Assembly (NCBI GenBank): GCA_947561715.1
Contig: OX387198.1
Coordinates: 11,470,001 to 11,534,000, forward strand
Length of the DNA stretch: 64,000 bases
Reading direction: 5' to 3'
From: Ascidia mentula
Taxonomy: Eukaryota; Chordata; Ascidiacea; Phlebobranchia; Ascidiidae
The notes beneath the pieces are model-generated. The model was not told the origin of the DNA. It did no database searches and was given only the letters and a program-made list of their open reading frames with translations. Below are positions 50,801 to 62,039 of this stretch, one piece after another. Both the position numbers and the translations under genes were made by a program. Position 1 is the stretch's first letter, and each line of letters starts with the position of its first letter.

Positions 50801-53554
50801 CCACGTGACCGGTGATGGATACCAGATATATGCGCTGAAGACAAAAGCCACATCCACAAGTACTTCGAATGGTAATGGCAATGCCACCACCACCAAAAAT
50901 CCACTGTTTAAGTGGGTGATGGCTACAGATGGGTCCGGGGTTCATACGTTTGAATTTTCACCTTGCGGACGCTTTGTAGCTGTTGCAATGCAGGTACACT
51001 TGATACAATATATATTCAGTTTGAATTTTGTTTATGGTTCCAATTTTGTTTGATAATCATAGCAGAGCAACTACTATATGACAAAGTTGAAGTTGTTGTT
51101 TCTACTGTAAAAGAAACAGACAAAAAATAGTTTGTTCTACTATGTATGTAACTATTTCTCCAATAAATTTCCTAAAATTGAAAGAGTTTTGAAACTTAAA
51201 TGAACTTTTGTGAATCCATATCTAGTCACAAGACTTGCATGACATGTTTCATCATGACTTGTTTAAACTTGCGTCTTAAAATTCCCAGAATGGATATCTG
51301 CGCGTCATCGACCATTCCACTTTCAAAATGCACGGTAGCATGAAAAGTTATTTTGGTGGCTTACTGTCATGTGACTGGAGCCCAGACGGAAGATACATTG
51401 TGGCAGGTGGTGAAGACGACCTGGTAACAGTATGGTCCTTTTGTGAGAAGTGTGTTGTCGCACGGGGCCATGGACATCGCTCGTGGGTCAGTGAAGTCGC
51501 GTTTGACCCATTTTGTTGTTTTATTCCAAGTGATACGGACATGAAAAAATTTTATGGTATGCCCAGTGTAGCTGACCTGTATCCTAAAAACCTGGGCCTA
51601 AAGTCTGGGCAAGATTGTGTCAACAATAATTCCTGCGAAAACCTTGAAAATGCTTCTCATGCAAGCAACATACACAAGGACCATGGCGATTTTGCCCAAA
51701 GGACAAGTTTTATGGACGATGGTAAAGCTCGCTGCAACGGGGAAGCCGGCTTTGTTCCTCATAGCAATATGCGTCGCTTGAGGACCTACAGTAATGTTTC
51801 AAAGTTTTCAAGACTCAGCATAGGACTTGATCCATGCTCACCCCCAACATGCTACAGGTTTGGGTCAGTCGGCCAGGACGGGCACTTTTGCTTGTGGGAG
51901 ATTGACGAAAACATTTTATTTAATTCGCAAATGAAGAGACCCACTGCACCACAATCCTCACAAAAGCGGAGAGGCAGTGCCAGTAGTGGTGTGGACTGCT
52001 CTGCTGCCTATAACAGCACCAACAGTGCAGATAGTAACTCAGATGTCCCTGTTAACGGGTCTTCCTATTCTGACTATAGTAGTAATGGCAGTTCGGGACA
52101 GTACCATTACTACAACAATACAACCAGTGCGACACTGGACCCTTCACTCTTGGTAACAACAGGTCATCCGACTGTTCCTTCACAAAAAGACAAGAAGAAC
52201 TCCAAAGGTGTGTCAAATGGAGTCGTGAGCAAATTTGCAACACTCGGCTCTCACGATCGCAAAAACAAAGAAGGGAAGGAGCACAAACGAAACTTAAGTC
52301 TTCCACATTTCAGTTTTCGCAGCACCTCAAGTCAAAATGGTGGTGCTGGAATGAAGTACGGTATTTTAAACAAAAAGAACCAACCCCCTCAGGTACGAAA
52401 CAGATTAAAATTTTTGTAGTTGTGTGAATAGTTAACTTGATCTGAATACGGTATATTTTGACTTATATACTGTTTTGATTATTATGGTGCTTTTAGAGTA
52501 GAATGACCTTGTTATCCTGCATTTGCAAATTATATTTAACCCAATAGTCCTCGTGAAAAATACATATTAATTAAAGAACAAAATTATGACGGTCATGTCA
52601 TAAAGCAACACACTATCATATGACAGTGTGGACCAACTGAATTTGGTCGTGGGCTATAGCAAACCGTTAGTTTAGCCCATGGACCAGAGCCAGTGCTACC
52701 ATGAGAAATCTTATTTACTTGTATATGTGGAATTTTGAAACGAAATTTATTTAGATACAAACTTGTTGCTTGTACAATAATACTAAATAATCTTCATTCA
52801 ATGTGACATCTGTGATGAAGCTGCTTCTTTAACGTAAGCGGATATGTCCACGATAATTTCGGTTGTGGCCATACGAAATAGTCGTACGAAGTTGTTTTTC
52901 CAAGTCAGATTATAATTCGCAGGCCATTGAAAATTAAATCATGGGCCAAAATTGGCCGGCGGGCCTGCAGTTGGACCACGCTGTCTTATGATAACATGCA
53001 ACCAATGGCATACTCATAAAGTATTATTCATGTTGCCCATTCCATGCCATCACAACACTGCATGTGTCAGTTTAACAGGACACAAACAACTATTTTTCTG
53101 TATTTCTTGAACTGCTCCAGAAAAATGTTGGAATTTTAGGTTTTTTCATTTTGGTTGTGTGTCTAGTAGAGGGTAATATGTAATTTTTTCTATTTCAATT
53201 CAATATGTACCTTTATTATTGTTTGTTTGGTGTATGTTGTACTAACTGGCAGCAGTGACTCATCACCTGTCAATCATGCCAACAGTTGGTACCTTCCACC
53301 ATCTGGTAAACTAAACCAAATATAAAAATATTTAACAGCCTGTAAAGATCCTTGGAACAGCACTGTGCCCTAAACTGGTTGAAACCACTCTTCTTGAACC
53401 ACTGGTTTGCAAAAAAGTTGCTCAAAGTAGAATCACTGGGATCAACTTTATGGAAGATTGCATTATAACCACTTGCCAAGACGGTTATCTGCAGCTTTGG
53501 AAAAGGCCTACGGTTAGACATAAATTGCATCACCTCAATTTACTTCACTGTTAA
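47883..53554 (+). CDS. WDR20: WD-repeat protein WDR20, 7 exons, 700 aa
   Basis: Exons 47883-48008, 49405-49536, 49900-50082, 50417-50563, 50799-50993, 51289-52392 and 53339-53554 join in phase. Landmarks shared with human WDR20 are REGIYK near the N-terminus, DKRTYKGVQPTCH, KSYFGGLLSCDWSPDGRYIV, GGEDDLVTVWSF, ARGHGHRSWVSEVAFDP, YRFGSVGQDG and SKFATLGSHDRKNKEGKEHK. The last exon completes the propeller with EPLVCKKVAQSRIT and DCIITTCQDGYLQLW. WDR20 is a beta-propeller cofactor that, with WDR48, activates the deubiquitinases USP12 and USP46. At 700 residues it is longer than human (569). The extra length is in low-complexity Ser/Asn/Gly-rich loops in the large exon 6, which is 368 codons without an intron. 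The start is the first Met giving the family-like N-terminus. Confidence 0.97.
52624..52983. mobile_element. hAT-type MITE in the last WDR20 intron
   Basis: The ends are inverted repeats, cagtgtggaccaactg on the left and cagttggaccacgctg on the right. They are flanked by the 8-bp direct repeats tcatatga (52616-52623) and tcttatga (52984-52991), differing at one base. An 8-bp duplication and CAG...CTG tips are hallmarks of hAT DNA transposons. The 360-bp element has no transposase frame, so it is non-autonomous. Confidence 0.8.
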
Positions 53555-56194
53555 AAACCTTAGCTTTTGTTTTTGTGTATCATCCTAGGTTTCAAGTACT
53601 GTGATTTTATAGAAATCAAAATACCGTTAAAAGGACTACACAATTTGTCACAAAAAATGTTCATTAAGATATTATTTATTGATGAGCAGCTTTCAACCAT
53701 TTTAGTGTAGGTGCCTGGATCTAGAGTGCAACTGATAGTTGACCTACTTAAACCAGCACACACTTCTGTTGCTTTAGTGGTTTATAGCATGTGGACACAA
53801 AGGTTGACAAACACATAGGATAGACAAAGGCCTAATTCGGGTTCTGTAGCTCCTAATTGATTTAGGCTGTGCAACTGCTATAAATTAAGTATAATTTGAA
53901 TGTGGTAATATTTTTATTCAACCTGCCTTTTGTGTTCACACCTGGAAAAAATTGTTTCACAATGGTTGAGGAAATATTTACCCAGTTTATAAAACACTGT
54001 CGAGTCAACAAAAACATAAATCAGTTGGCAATTGTATGCTGGCAGATCTGTGCTTTTGACTATTATCTCAAAAAGCAGAGTTTTGCCATTTTGTAAAAGG
54101 ATCCAAAGTAATGTTTGCATCGTTGGATGTATCTTACCAATAAATGTGCAGTGGTATGCCAACCAATGCATCCAAACTAACATGGTTTTCTTTTTCAGAA
54201 TCGTGCAGTGTCTCCAACAGCCGAGAAACTGAAATAGTTCTTGACAACTGGATGACAGCATGGAATGCGCAATGCAATTTCTCATCAACTTCTTGTCTTT
54301 TTCGAGATGTTACAGACAGTTGAACGGGGTCATTTTTGAAGTTGCGCTTTGAAAACAATGCTCATGTATTGTAAAGGATACTGATATACTTATAACATCA
54401 AACTTTAAAAAAACGATATTGCATTACCGATTTTACCTTTGCATTTAAATTATCTGGTGTTCCAAGTTGACCAATACTAACAACTAGGTTTATTTGGGGG
54501 TTGTTATGTAAATCTGTTGTCAATAAACAGGATGTTATAAATACTGTGATCAAGTGGCATGCTGTCAACAAAACAAAGTTTAACTTCAATCTTATTTGTT
54601 TCTTGTTTGATTCCAAATTTACAAATTTTATATTGTTTTCTGCTGGAACTTATTTTTGTGCGTCACATTTAAGCATATTTTCATGGCAGCCTTTACAACA
54701 CAGTGTCTGCACAAAATTTGATCAAATGAACTTCCTCCTAAATTTGTAGACACATTGGTTAAACATAAACCGTAACGTCCCAGATCACTTGACATGGTAA
54801 ACAGATAAACGAGTTCGCGCCACTATGTCTTCCCTCTGCATACGACGACTATCCGCCTGTAATATATGTCTCACTCTCGGGAAAGTCCCGCAATGCGTAA
54901 TGCTCCGCTTGCCATGAGGTGGATAATGGAACGTTGGGTTTGCGCAGAGTTCTTCAATGCGAATGGCTGTCGATTCGCGGCGGTGTTACGTTTGCCGTGG
55001 GCGCTACCTATCTCGCCCTTCCGTGCCTTCTAGTGTGTATTGTGTGTCCGTATCTAGTTTTGTGCAATGCAACGGCAACGCGTGGAGGCTGAAGTCCCCT
55101 TGGCCCTACTTTGCTTGGCGATCTTGATACGTTTGAAAATTAACCGGGCGCGGTTTGTTTACAAAGAAAAGGGTGGGGAACATTGTCCGTATCATGTCTA
55201 CGCGTTTTCATGGAAATGCCACTTCCATTACTGATCAGTTCGGCCCTTTTAATCACCCAACACATTTGCCATACACCTAAAAGATACATCAATCGATTGT
55301 AACGATTTTTGGTCCGTCCGTCACGTGACTTCAGGCAACTAAACAAATCGGACCGACATGCGTTTCGGTTTTCTGCCGCCTGTATTGCCTTGGTTCTGCC
55401 TTTTTCTGTCAATGCGACGAGCAATTCAAATCACAACAAATAATTGTTTCTGGCGTTATTGGCACATGACCGGATTTTTGTTGCGCTGTTTGCTCGCGCA
55501 ACATTTTTCCCATAAAGTTTTATCATGTAAAGCACTGTCATTTAACATAGAAACTGGTAAATCCGTTTGTGCGTAGACCGTTATTTTAGTTATGTTCTAA
55601 CTTACATATGGGGGTTCATCGCACACTCCCAAAATTGCGCAGTGTTGTTTTTCTTTGTTCCTTTGTACCATAAATTTGCTTTGCGATTGTGTCAAGTGAG
55701 TGCACTTTTGTGAATAAACGAGTTTATTGTGCTTGAATAAGTCTGGCAAAAATGCAAACCGACCGGCATGACAGTAAACTTGTGATTTTCAGTCGAGGTC
55801 GCCAAAACAAACCCGCTTCCACAAACCGGTGTATAACGACTTGGGAAACGACAAATCGGCAGTGATGTTGCAAAAACAATGTTGCTCAGATTCGATTCCG
55901 AATAATTGCACTCCGGTATTCGACCAAAATCCACATATCCGTGACAGCCATTGTATTCTGGTTGACGGAAATTTCAAACAAAATTTAGATTAAATTGAAA
56001 TATTTCCGCGGAGATAACTTATATTTTGTGACTCCTGAATCTCAATAACAGTATCAACCAAGCATTATGATTACGCCCTGCTGCTAACATTATAATAATT
56101 GGGTGTGTGAGGCGCCAAGCTGCGAAAATAGGTAAAACGCGGGAAAACATTTTACCTGTTATGAGGTTGCACGTGGATTAAAGTGCGATTTTTC
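53555..56194. other. Intergenic region between WDR20 and FANCL
   Basis: This 2.6 kb holds the WDR20 3' UTR (AATAAA near 54139 and 54523 are possible ends) and the FANCL promoter. A GC-richer patch at about 54800-55130 stands out. The open frames show no family resemblance or exon-like junctions. Confidence 0.45.
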
Positions 56195-58192
56195 ATGGAC
56201 AATTTAATACCAATAACGAAAAACCGACGGGAATTCGATGGGTTTATTCAAGCAGGCGGACAGTCTTATCGACTGCACGTAAAGAAAACTGGAAACACTT
56301 TAGAAAGTACAAGGTATGCTAGTTGTAAAACTTCAATAAAACACCCCATGCGATAAGTTGTCTGGAAAAAAAGTACATATCTTTTGTAAGATAACTTAGG
56401 CCTGTGACAACTTATAAGATAGTGGTAAAAAAATTGCATTATATATATCAAATTAGTCTGCTTGCAACTAGAGGAAAAAAACAGATTACTTGTACAGATT
56501 TAGTTGTGATTGGAGACTACGGAATCTTTTAAAAAAGCATTTAAAGCTTCTGGAGCTAAGGCTTCAACAATGTGAACAAATAGAAGACTTTGTTAATGAA
56601 CTTCAAACTCTTGCTCAAAATTCTTCCATATACCGAGAGAAAAGTTCAACCAAACCTCATTGTTACGAAGCAATAATCCAGCACATTGAGGTGTAATTGA
56701 TGTTGTGTAACTTATTTTGCTGATAATGAAGACCAAAATTTATTATCTCAATTTTTTCTCATTGTAAGGAATTGGGATGGAAAAACCTGCATGCTATTTC
56801 CAAAGATTTTACAGAGGCACAATTAAAAGTAATAGACTCAAATGAAAGGACCCATCTTTTGACTCTAACATTTGATACTGACTACCCCAAAACCAGTCCA
56901 AAAGTTTCTGCATCATTGCCATTTCCTTTTGTACCACTTTGGGCATCAGGAAGCACTTTAGTTACGTTGTATGGACAGTTCAAGACAAATTTGGCACAGT
57001 ATGAGAGGTTTTGGGCAGATGTTGAAGAACTCCAGTACAACACTTGGATTCTTGAACCAGAATCACCTAACAATGCTGCCACAACTTTTAGAATTGCACT
57101 AGGTCGGTGTTTATAGTTATGCTAAAATTAGGATAGTTTGGAAAACACTGTTTAGGCAGTGTTTTTGTGTACTTTTTTCCTTTTCTTTGTGTTGGCATGG
57201 GTAGATAATTGTAAGAAAGACATTTTTACTTCTTCATTTTATTTGTCAAGTTTTTTTGCGGCTGGTATATTGATATGTATATCTTTACGTACAACCAGAT
57301 ACATTTTTTCAGGAACAAGTTGCTCTATGCAAATCAAGATAGACCCATTCCAACCACAGGTTTTGCCAGAATGCCAGTTTTTAGGAGCAGACTGGGCTGT
57401 ATCTCCTTTTAGAGACAAGTTTCATGAAAAAATTGAAGACTGGAATGAGACACTTTCCGTTTACCAGGTTGTTCGTTCTAGGTGTTAGCCATTACTTTCA
57501 ATTGTTTTTTTTATTTTGTGTAACAACTGTATTTATTGAGAGCTGCAGACAGGTGTACACACACTGTTTCGACCTGTAAGGTCTCTTCAGTGCAGCTGTT
57601 GACAGTGGCACTGTGCTAGCTATTACACTACACCTTAAAGGGCGAAACAGTGCGTGTACACCATGTCTGCAGCTCTCAATTATTATTCCTTTTTTGCACA
57701 TACATCAAACTGTATTTATATTTTTAGAATTTTAAGGACTTACTAGAAATTGACTTTCCCCAAAAACCACATGATGGATCCCAAAATGTTTCATTGCAGT
57801 GTGGAATCTGCTATGCTTACAGACTTGAAACTGATATTCCTGACCAAGTAATTTTATCAATGCTGTTTTGATGCTGTATTTGGTGACCGCCTTTCACAAG
57901 TTTATGAAATTTTGTTTACTTTTCTGGCAAACCAAACTTACCATTATTGCTGGCTCCAAATAGAGTCTATTTATTAGACTGATATGGCAAATCCTGATAT
58001 TTTAGATAAAAAAACTGAACTTACTGAAATATTTAGATATGCAATGACAGAAGATGTGGTCAAGCATTTCATCACCAATGTCTGCTTGAATGGATACAAA
58101 GTATTCCAGGAACTAAGCAAAGTTTTAATGTACTTTTTGGTGAATGCCCATATTGCACCAAACCTATCCGACTTCCCATTTTGCACAAATAG
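56195..58192 (+). CDS. FANCL: Fanconi anaemia E3 ubiquitin ligase FANCL, 6 exons, 358 aa
   Basis: Exons 56195-56313, 56498-56690, 56769-57102, 57313-57467, 57728-57847 and 58037-58192 join in phase to 358 residues (human 375). The N-terminal ELF region (NRREFDGFIQAGG), the central double-RWD region (LGWKNLHAI; FWADVEELQYNTWILEPESP; QVLPECQFLGAD) and the C-terminal RING are all present. The RING cysteines and histidine are C292, C295, C309, C314, H319, C322, C344 and C347. They are offset by exactly 15 from the human residues as I recall them (C307 to C362). The human E2-contact residues Ile309, Tyr311 and Trp341 correspond to I294, Y296 and W326. FANCL with UBE2T monoubiquitinates FANCD2 and FANCI for crosslink repair. 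The last exon is easy to miss because intron 5 begins with an in-frame stop soon after its donor. Confidence 0.97.
57535..57680. mobile_element. Palindromic MITE-like element in FANCL intron 4
   Basis: Nearly all of this 146-bp stretch is an inverted repeat. The left arm, attgagagctgcagacaggt onward (57535-57581), pairs with the right arm ending tgtctgcagctctcaat (57633-57680), with only a few mismatches across about 47 bases. Short, palindromic and intronic, it fits a MITE or foldback element. I could not identify a convincing target-site duplication, so the superfamily is open. Confidence 0.65.
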
Positions 58193-58329
58193 TTCTTGGG
58201 ACAGTGGTATTCTACCCCCAAGTTGTGTTTACTATAGTACCATTGCCATGTATTATTTTAACTGAACTTCATGCTGTTTCAATTACAGAGTTTACAATTA
58301 ACTTTTTGTGATAGACAGACTGATTAATA

Positions 58330-58497
58330 CAGTGTTTCCCAACCTTTTTCAGTTTGCGACCCACTCTTAATGCAAGTTTTTTTGTGTGACCCACAATGAG
58401 ATATGACCAAACGTGATCTATTAGAAAACTGTAACATTTAGAAATGCTTCGCGACCCTCTTGAAATAGCTTCCCAACCCAGTGGTTGGGAAGCACTG
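58330..58497. mobile_element. hAT-type MITE with perfect 8-bp target duplication
   Basis: The 168-bp element begins cagtgtttcccaacc and ends ggttgggaagcactg, a 15-bp terminal inverted repeat with one mismatch. It is flanked by gattaata on both sides (58322-58329 and 58498-58505), a perfect 8-bp duplication. The inside shares gcgacccac and ttagaaaactgtaacattt with the copy at 60645-60835 in opposite orientation, so both belong to one family. No coding capacity. It lies just downstream of FANCL. Confidence 0.9.
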
Positions 58498-59223
58498 GAT
58501 TAATATCAAGCTCAAGCAATTGTTTTTTTTGCAAGCAAATCGGTCAGTAGTTGTAAAAATGCAGATTGCCCGAAAACTAGATTTAACTGCCATGTGCAGT
58601 CTGGTCTAAAGAGGTTCACAGCAAAAGTTCGTGACCGTTGCGACTGGGTTGTAATCAAGGCCAACATTTTAGACTGGATTTATGCCCGAAAGTGACCTTC
58701 AGACGCAAAAATAAAAAGCCACCAACCTTAATTTAACACTTAAAAATTCAACCGTATAAAATAGACAATAAACGTGTAATGCTGTAAAGTTGTACGCGCG
58801 CATTAAAAATGGAGTTAAAATCATCATAAAAAATTATTTAACATCCGGCCATATGAATTACCAAAATGTCCCGTGTCGAAACAACAAATATTAAACCTTT
58901 TCTTCAAAAAAAAAATTTCAATCAGACTTCATCATACTTATTAAAATAGAATTGAACACGTGACTAAGTTGTAGCGAACTAATTACAAATACTGTGCGAG
59001 CGTTACAGTAGGATGAAACGCCATGTCTCTCAACAAAGGAATTTGAGAGCGTTTTGTAACGAAGTGAGAAAAAAAATGTCTTGTCCAGCAGAATGCTAGA
59101 AAACTGTGAGAGTTCCTGCCGGAAAGCTTGACGACGCCATGCATCTTTGCGTTTGGCGTTCCGGTGTGCGAGTTCTGGACGAACACATAAAAATTTCCGA
59201 ACCTGTCTAAGGGGTGGCATGAA

Positions 59224-60442
59224 ATGGACGAAGAATTGATAACAACATCGAGAGGAAGCAGTAAGGAACATGTACAAATTCATTCCTACGAAATGCGATG
59301 GGTCATCCTGGTGCAGTATGCCCTCTTCAGTGGTATGACAGGAGTTGTTGCCACCAGTTTGGGGTCAATTATTGACGTTCTTGTGCGTTACTTCCACGCA
59401 GGCGCCTGGACAATTGACGTCCTCACAACAGGCAAATATTTGGAAGACATAGTTTTACTTGTTCCTACATCGGTTTTAGCTCATCGTCTCAGGTGCAGAA
59501 ACACGTGGATATTCCAGCAAGGACTTTATGTCACCGGTCTTTTTCTTACCGTGGCTGTGGGTTCAATTTTGTTCAGGGTTACAGTTTAACAGTTTTATGC
59601 GGACAGTTGGCTATTGGCGCTGCTGCCATGATCGCTCCTTGAGGTTTCCCTGGTAGTAGCTTTGCTTTCAGTGGCCAAGTCAGCTGGAAAGGAAATTGGT
59701 GTTCTTGCTACTCCGCTTTTGGTGCACATCGAGCTCAGTGCCCGCAATTTACTTTGGCGCCTTCATGGGGCCATTAGTAGTGAATCTTATCAGCGTTGTG
59801 GCCTGTTTAAAGATCCCCGCCTTTGCCTTCAAGCCACACTTAAAACAACGTCCATAACTTCACGTCCAGCAGCGAAAATGAAACAGTAAAAGAAGCCTCA
59901 ATACGTTTCTCAAAACTCCTCTGGAAACTGATTTTCGATCGTGAGTTCCTAATTGTAACAGCTGCTAGAGTTAGTGTTGCCTAACTTTTGCAGTAGGATT
60001 CATCATGAAAAAGTTGGGGCGATACAAGATTATTTGCGTGCTTAGCTGTCTTCCATGTTGCCTCTGTCGCATTTCAATGATAGTTGGTTTGAGGTTAAAT
60101 GTAATCCTTGCTACTAAAGTGGGGTTGATAACACAGGGCTTTTTTGCAGGCGTTGCTCAGCCTGCTTTCTATGAGTTAATCCGTGAGATAACTTATCCAA
60201 AACCGGAACTCCAAGTCATGTTATTGGTTATGGCCATGGAGGGCGTATTTGAATTCGCTCATACTTCCGTTGGGAGGGTTTTGCTACAACGGACCACCGT
60301 TTCTGTATCAGTTGCCTATCCTTTATTTTTCGTAGTAATAACGACAGTTCTACTAGTTTGCCAGCCTGTTGTTTTGCGCCGATCGGGTCACGAAGAAGGA
60401 GAACGACAGCGTCTTTTGTCGGAGAGCGAAGGAGAACAATAG
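59224..60442 (+). pseudogene. Broken copy of an SLC49/FLVCR-like transporter gene
   Basis: An open frame runs from 59224 (MDEELITTSRGSSKEH) through the first membrane helices. A second one covers the C-terminal third (60005-60442, ending LLSESEGEQ with a full last helix). Between them the frame is lost. Against the sister copy on the - strand there is a frame change at about 59555-59590, a deletion of about 45 bp near 59640, a small deletion near 59745, and a deletion of about 130 bp near 59985. The family call rests on the sister copy. It is intronless, unlike typical FLVCR genes, so it may derive from a retrocopy. Upstream helix sequence such as TIDVLTTGKYLEDIVLLVPT is nearly identical to the sister, so decay appears fairly recent. 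A cis-acting role or short product cannot be excluded. Confidence 0.8.
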
Positions 60443-60644
60443 TTTCCGTTGCACGTTCACAGGAATTTTTTATCTCAACACATGTTTTGGTGTACTGCTG
60501 AATGCTCGCCGTTGCTGCATTTCTGTTACCGTTTCTTGAAGCGCATGAGCGTGCGATCATGTTGCCAACTGTTCTTGTTCATGCGAAATTTTGTTGTTGT
60601 TTTGCGTTACATCGGTCAAAGCGCTCGAACCATACCATCTAGAA

Positions 60645-60835
60645 CAGTGCTTCCCAGCCAGTGGGTCACAACCCATTGGTGGGTCGCGAAGCATTTCCAA
60701 ATGTTACAGTTTTCTAATAGATCATGAAATTATTGCATTATCATTACGTAACATTTATGCTCTATCTCATTGTGGGTCGCACAATAAAACTTGCATTAAA
60801 AGTGGGTCGCGAACTAAAAAAGTTAGGAAGCACTG
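60645..60835. mobile_element. hAT-type MITE inside the left inverted-repeat arm
   Basis: The 191-bp element starts cagtgcttcccagcc and ends agttaggaagcactg. It is flanked by atctagaa (60637-60644) and ctctagaa (60836-60843), which match at seven of eight bases. Internal sequence (tgtgggtcgcacaa, ttctaatagatcatg) pairs with the 58330-58497 element. The right arm of the inverted duplication lacks it at the matching position. Non-coding. Confidence 0.8.
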
Positions 60836-61380
60836 CTCTAGAAGACCTGTCTGGATTCATGCCAAGGAAAACCTGAATAGATTCGAATGCCGGTGCGACA
60901 GAAAAGGTAAAACATGCAAGTGGGTATTTGAAGTCACAATTGTTGAAACACTTTTTCAAAAGCATTATGTCTCCATCATACATTAACAGCATGTTTAGAA
61001 TTAAATTATGTCTGATTAGAAAATTATTGTTGAAAACGTGAATTTATATGTGTAGGGTTATATATCAGATACAATTGTTCCAAAAACGGTAAGATGAGCC
61101 AATGATGATTTTAACCAACGTAAAACAATCCCTGCAAACTTATGTTTTTCGGCCAACAGTAAGCTTTGGTTTATTGCAAAAAATATGACATTGACTTATC
61201 GCATGCTAATGTTAGCCGACCTTTCGGTAATACACGAGTAAGACCTTGGAGATTTTGTTAAAAGGAAGCTATATACTTTAAACCGCTGTTTTCATGGGAA
61301 CCTGCTTGTTGTTAACGTGCAAAATAGTTGCGGAAAATACAGGTAAAAGAGCAGTATATAACTTGATTCATCTCATCGCA

Positions 61381-62039
61381 ATTTTGAAACAAAACCAGAT
61401 GACGCTTATGTGAAAATAATGGATGACCGGTAGAATATAACAGTACCGAAAGGTTTAATTTATTAAAAACAACCGAAAGCTACTTGAAATTATGTTTTAA
61501 AATAATCGGATAATTGTGCCAAGACCTGCCCTGGGCACCTCCGGCAAGTTTTACATGAACTGAAATGTATACATTATGCAATATGTCCCTTTGGCCAGTT
61601 TGCCTTGCTTTCTCATCTTATCCCATCAACTCACATGCTTTGGTGGGAATGAACAGCTACGATTGTTTGCTGAATTTACGGATTCCAAACAAGATTAAAC
61701 AGATCGTTTTTTCATTTTAACTCTCCATTTTGTTGTCAGTCGGCACCACAAATCTTCCTTTCAGTCTTTAATATTAATCACGGGTCTAAGTAGTATATAC
61801 CCGCTGTCATAGCCAACCTTTCTTTTAGTTTTGGGCAGTCTTGCAACGAGCTCTTCCATGATGTTCTATGCAACGGATAAACGGATTTCAATAGGGTGAC
61901 AATTGAAACAAAAAAAAAACGTTGTCGGAAGACCCCGTTCGTTTTACGCAGGTCAGGTTTGGTACCGCTTTAGGAGTATTACGCACGAAGTAAAAAGATA
62001 GCACAAGTGGATACATTTATTGCTGTATAGACATTGACC
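61381..62039. other. Spacer between the inverted arms
   Basis: About 660 bases of AT-rich DNA with no recognisable gene, RNA or repeat. The end of similarity is gradual, so the spacer edges are approximate. I see nothing further in it. Confidence 0.5.

Larger units (their letters stand above)
59224..61380 (+). repeat. Left arm of a large inverted duplication
   Basis: From the transporter copy through about 61380 the sequence matches the complement of about 62040-64000. Matches outside the gene include aaaacatgcaagtgggtatt, ctgcaaacttatgttttt and aaatagttgcggaaaa. The match fades near 61380. The left end cannot be placed because the partner arm runs off the window. Confidence 0.85.

Noticed and set aside
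57848-58192. FANCL at first seemed truncated after the first half of the RING
   Set aside because: A final exon at 58037-58192 joins in phase and supplies all missing zinc ligands, so the gene is complete.
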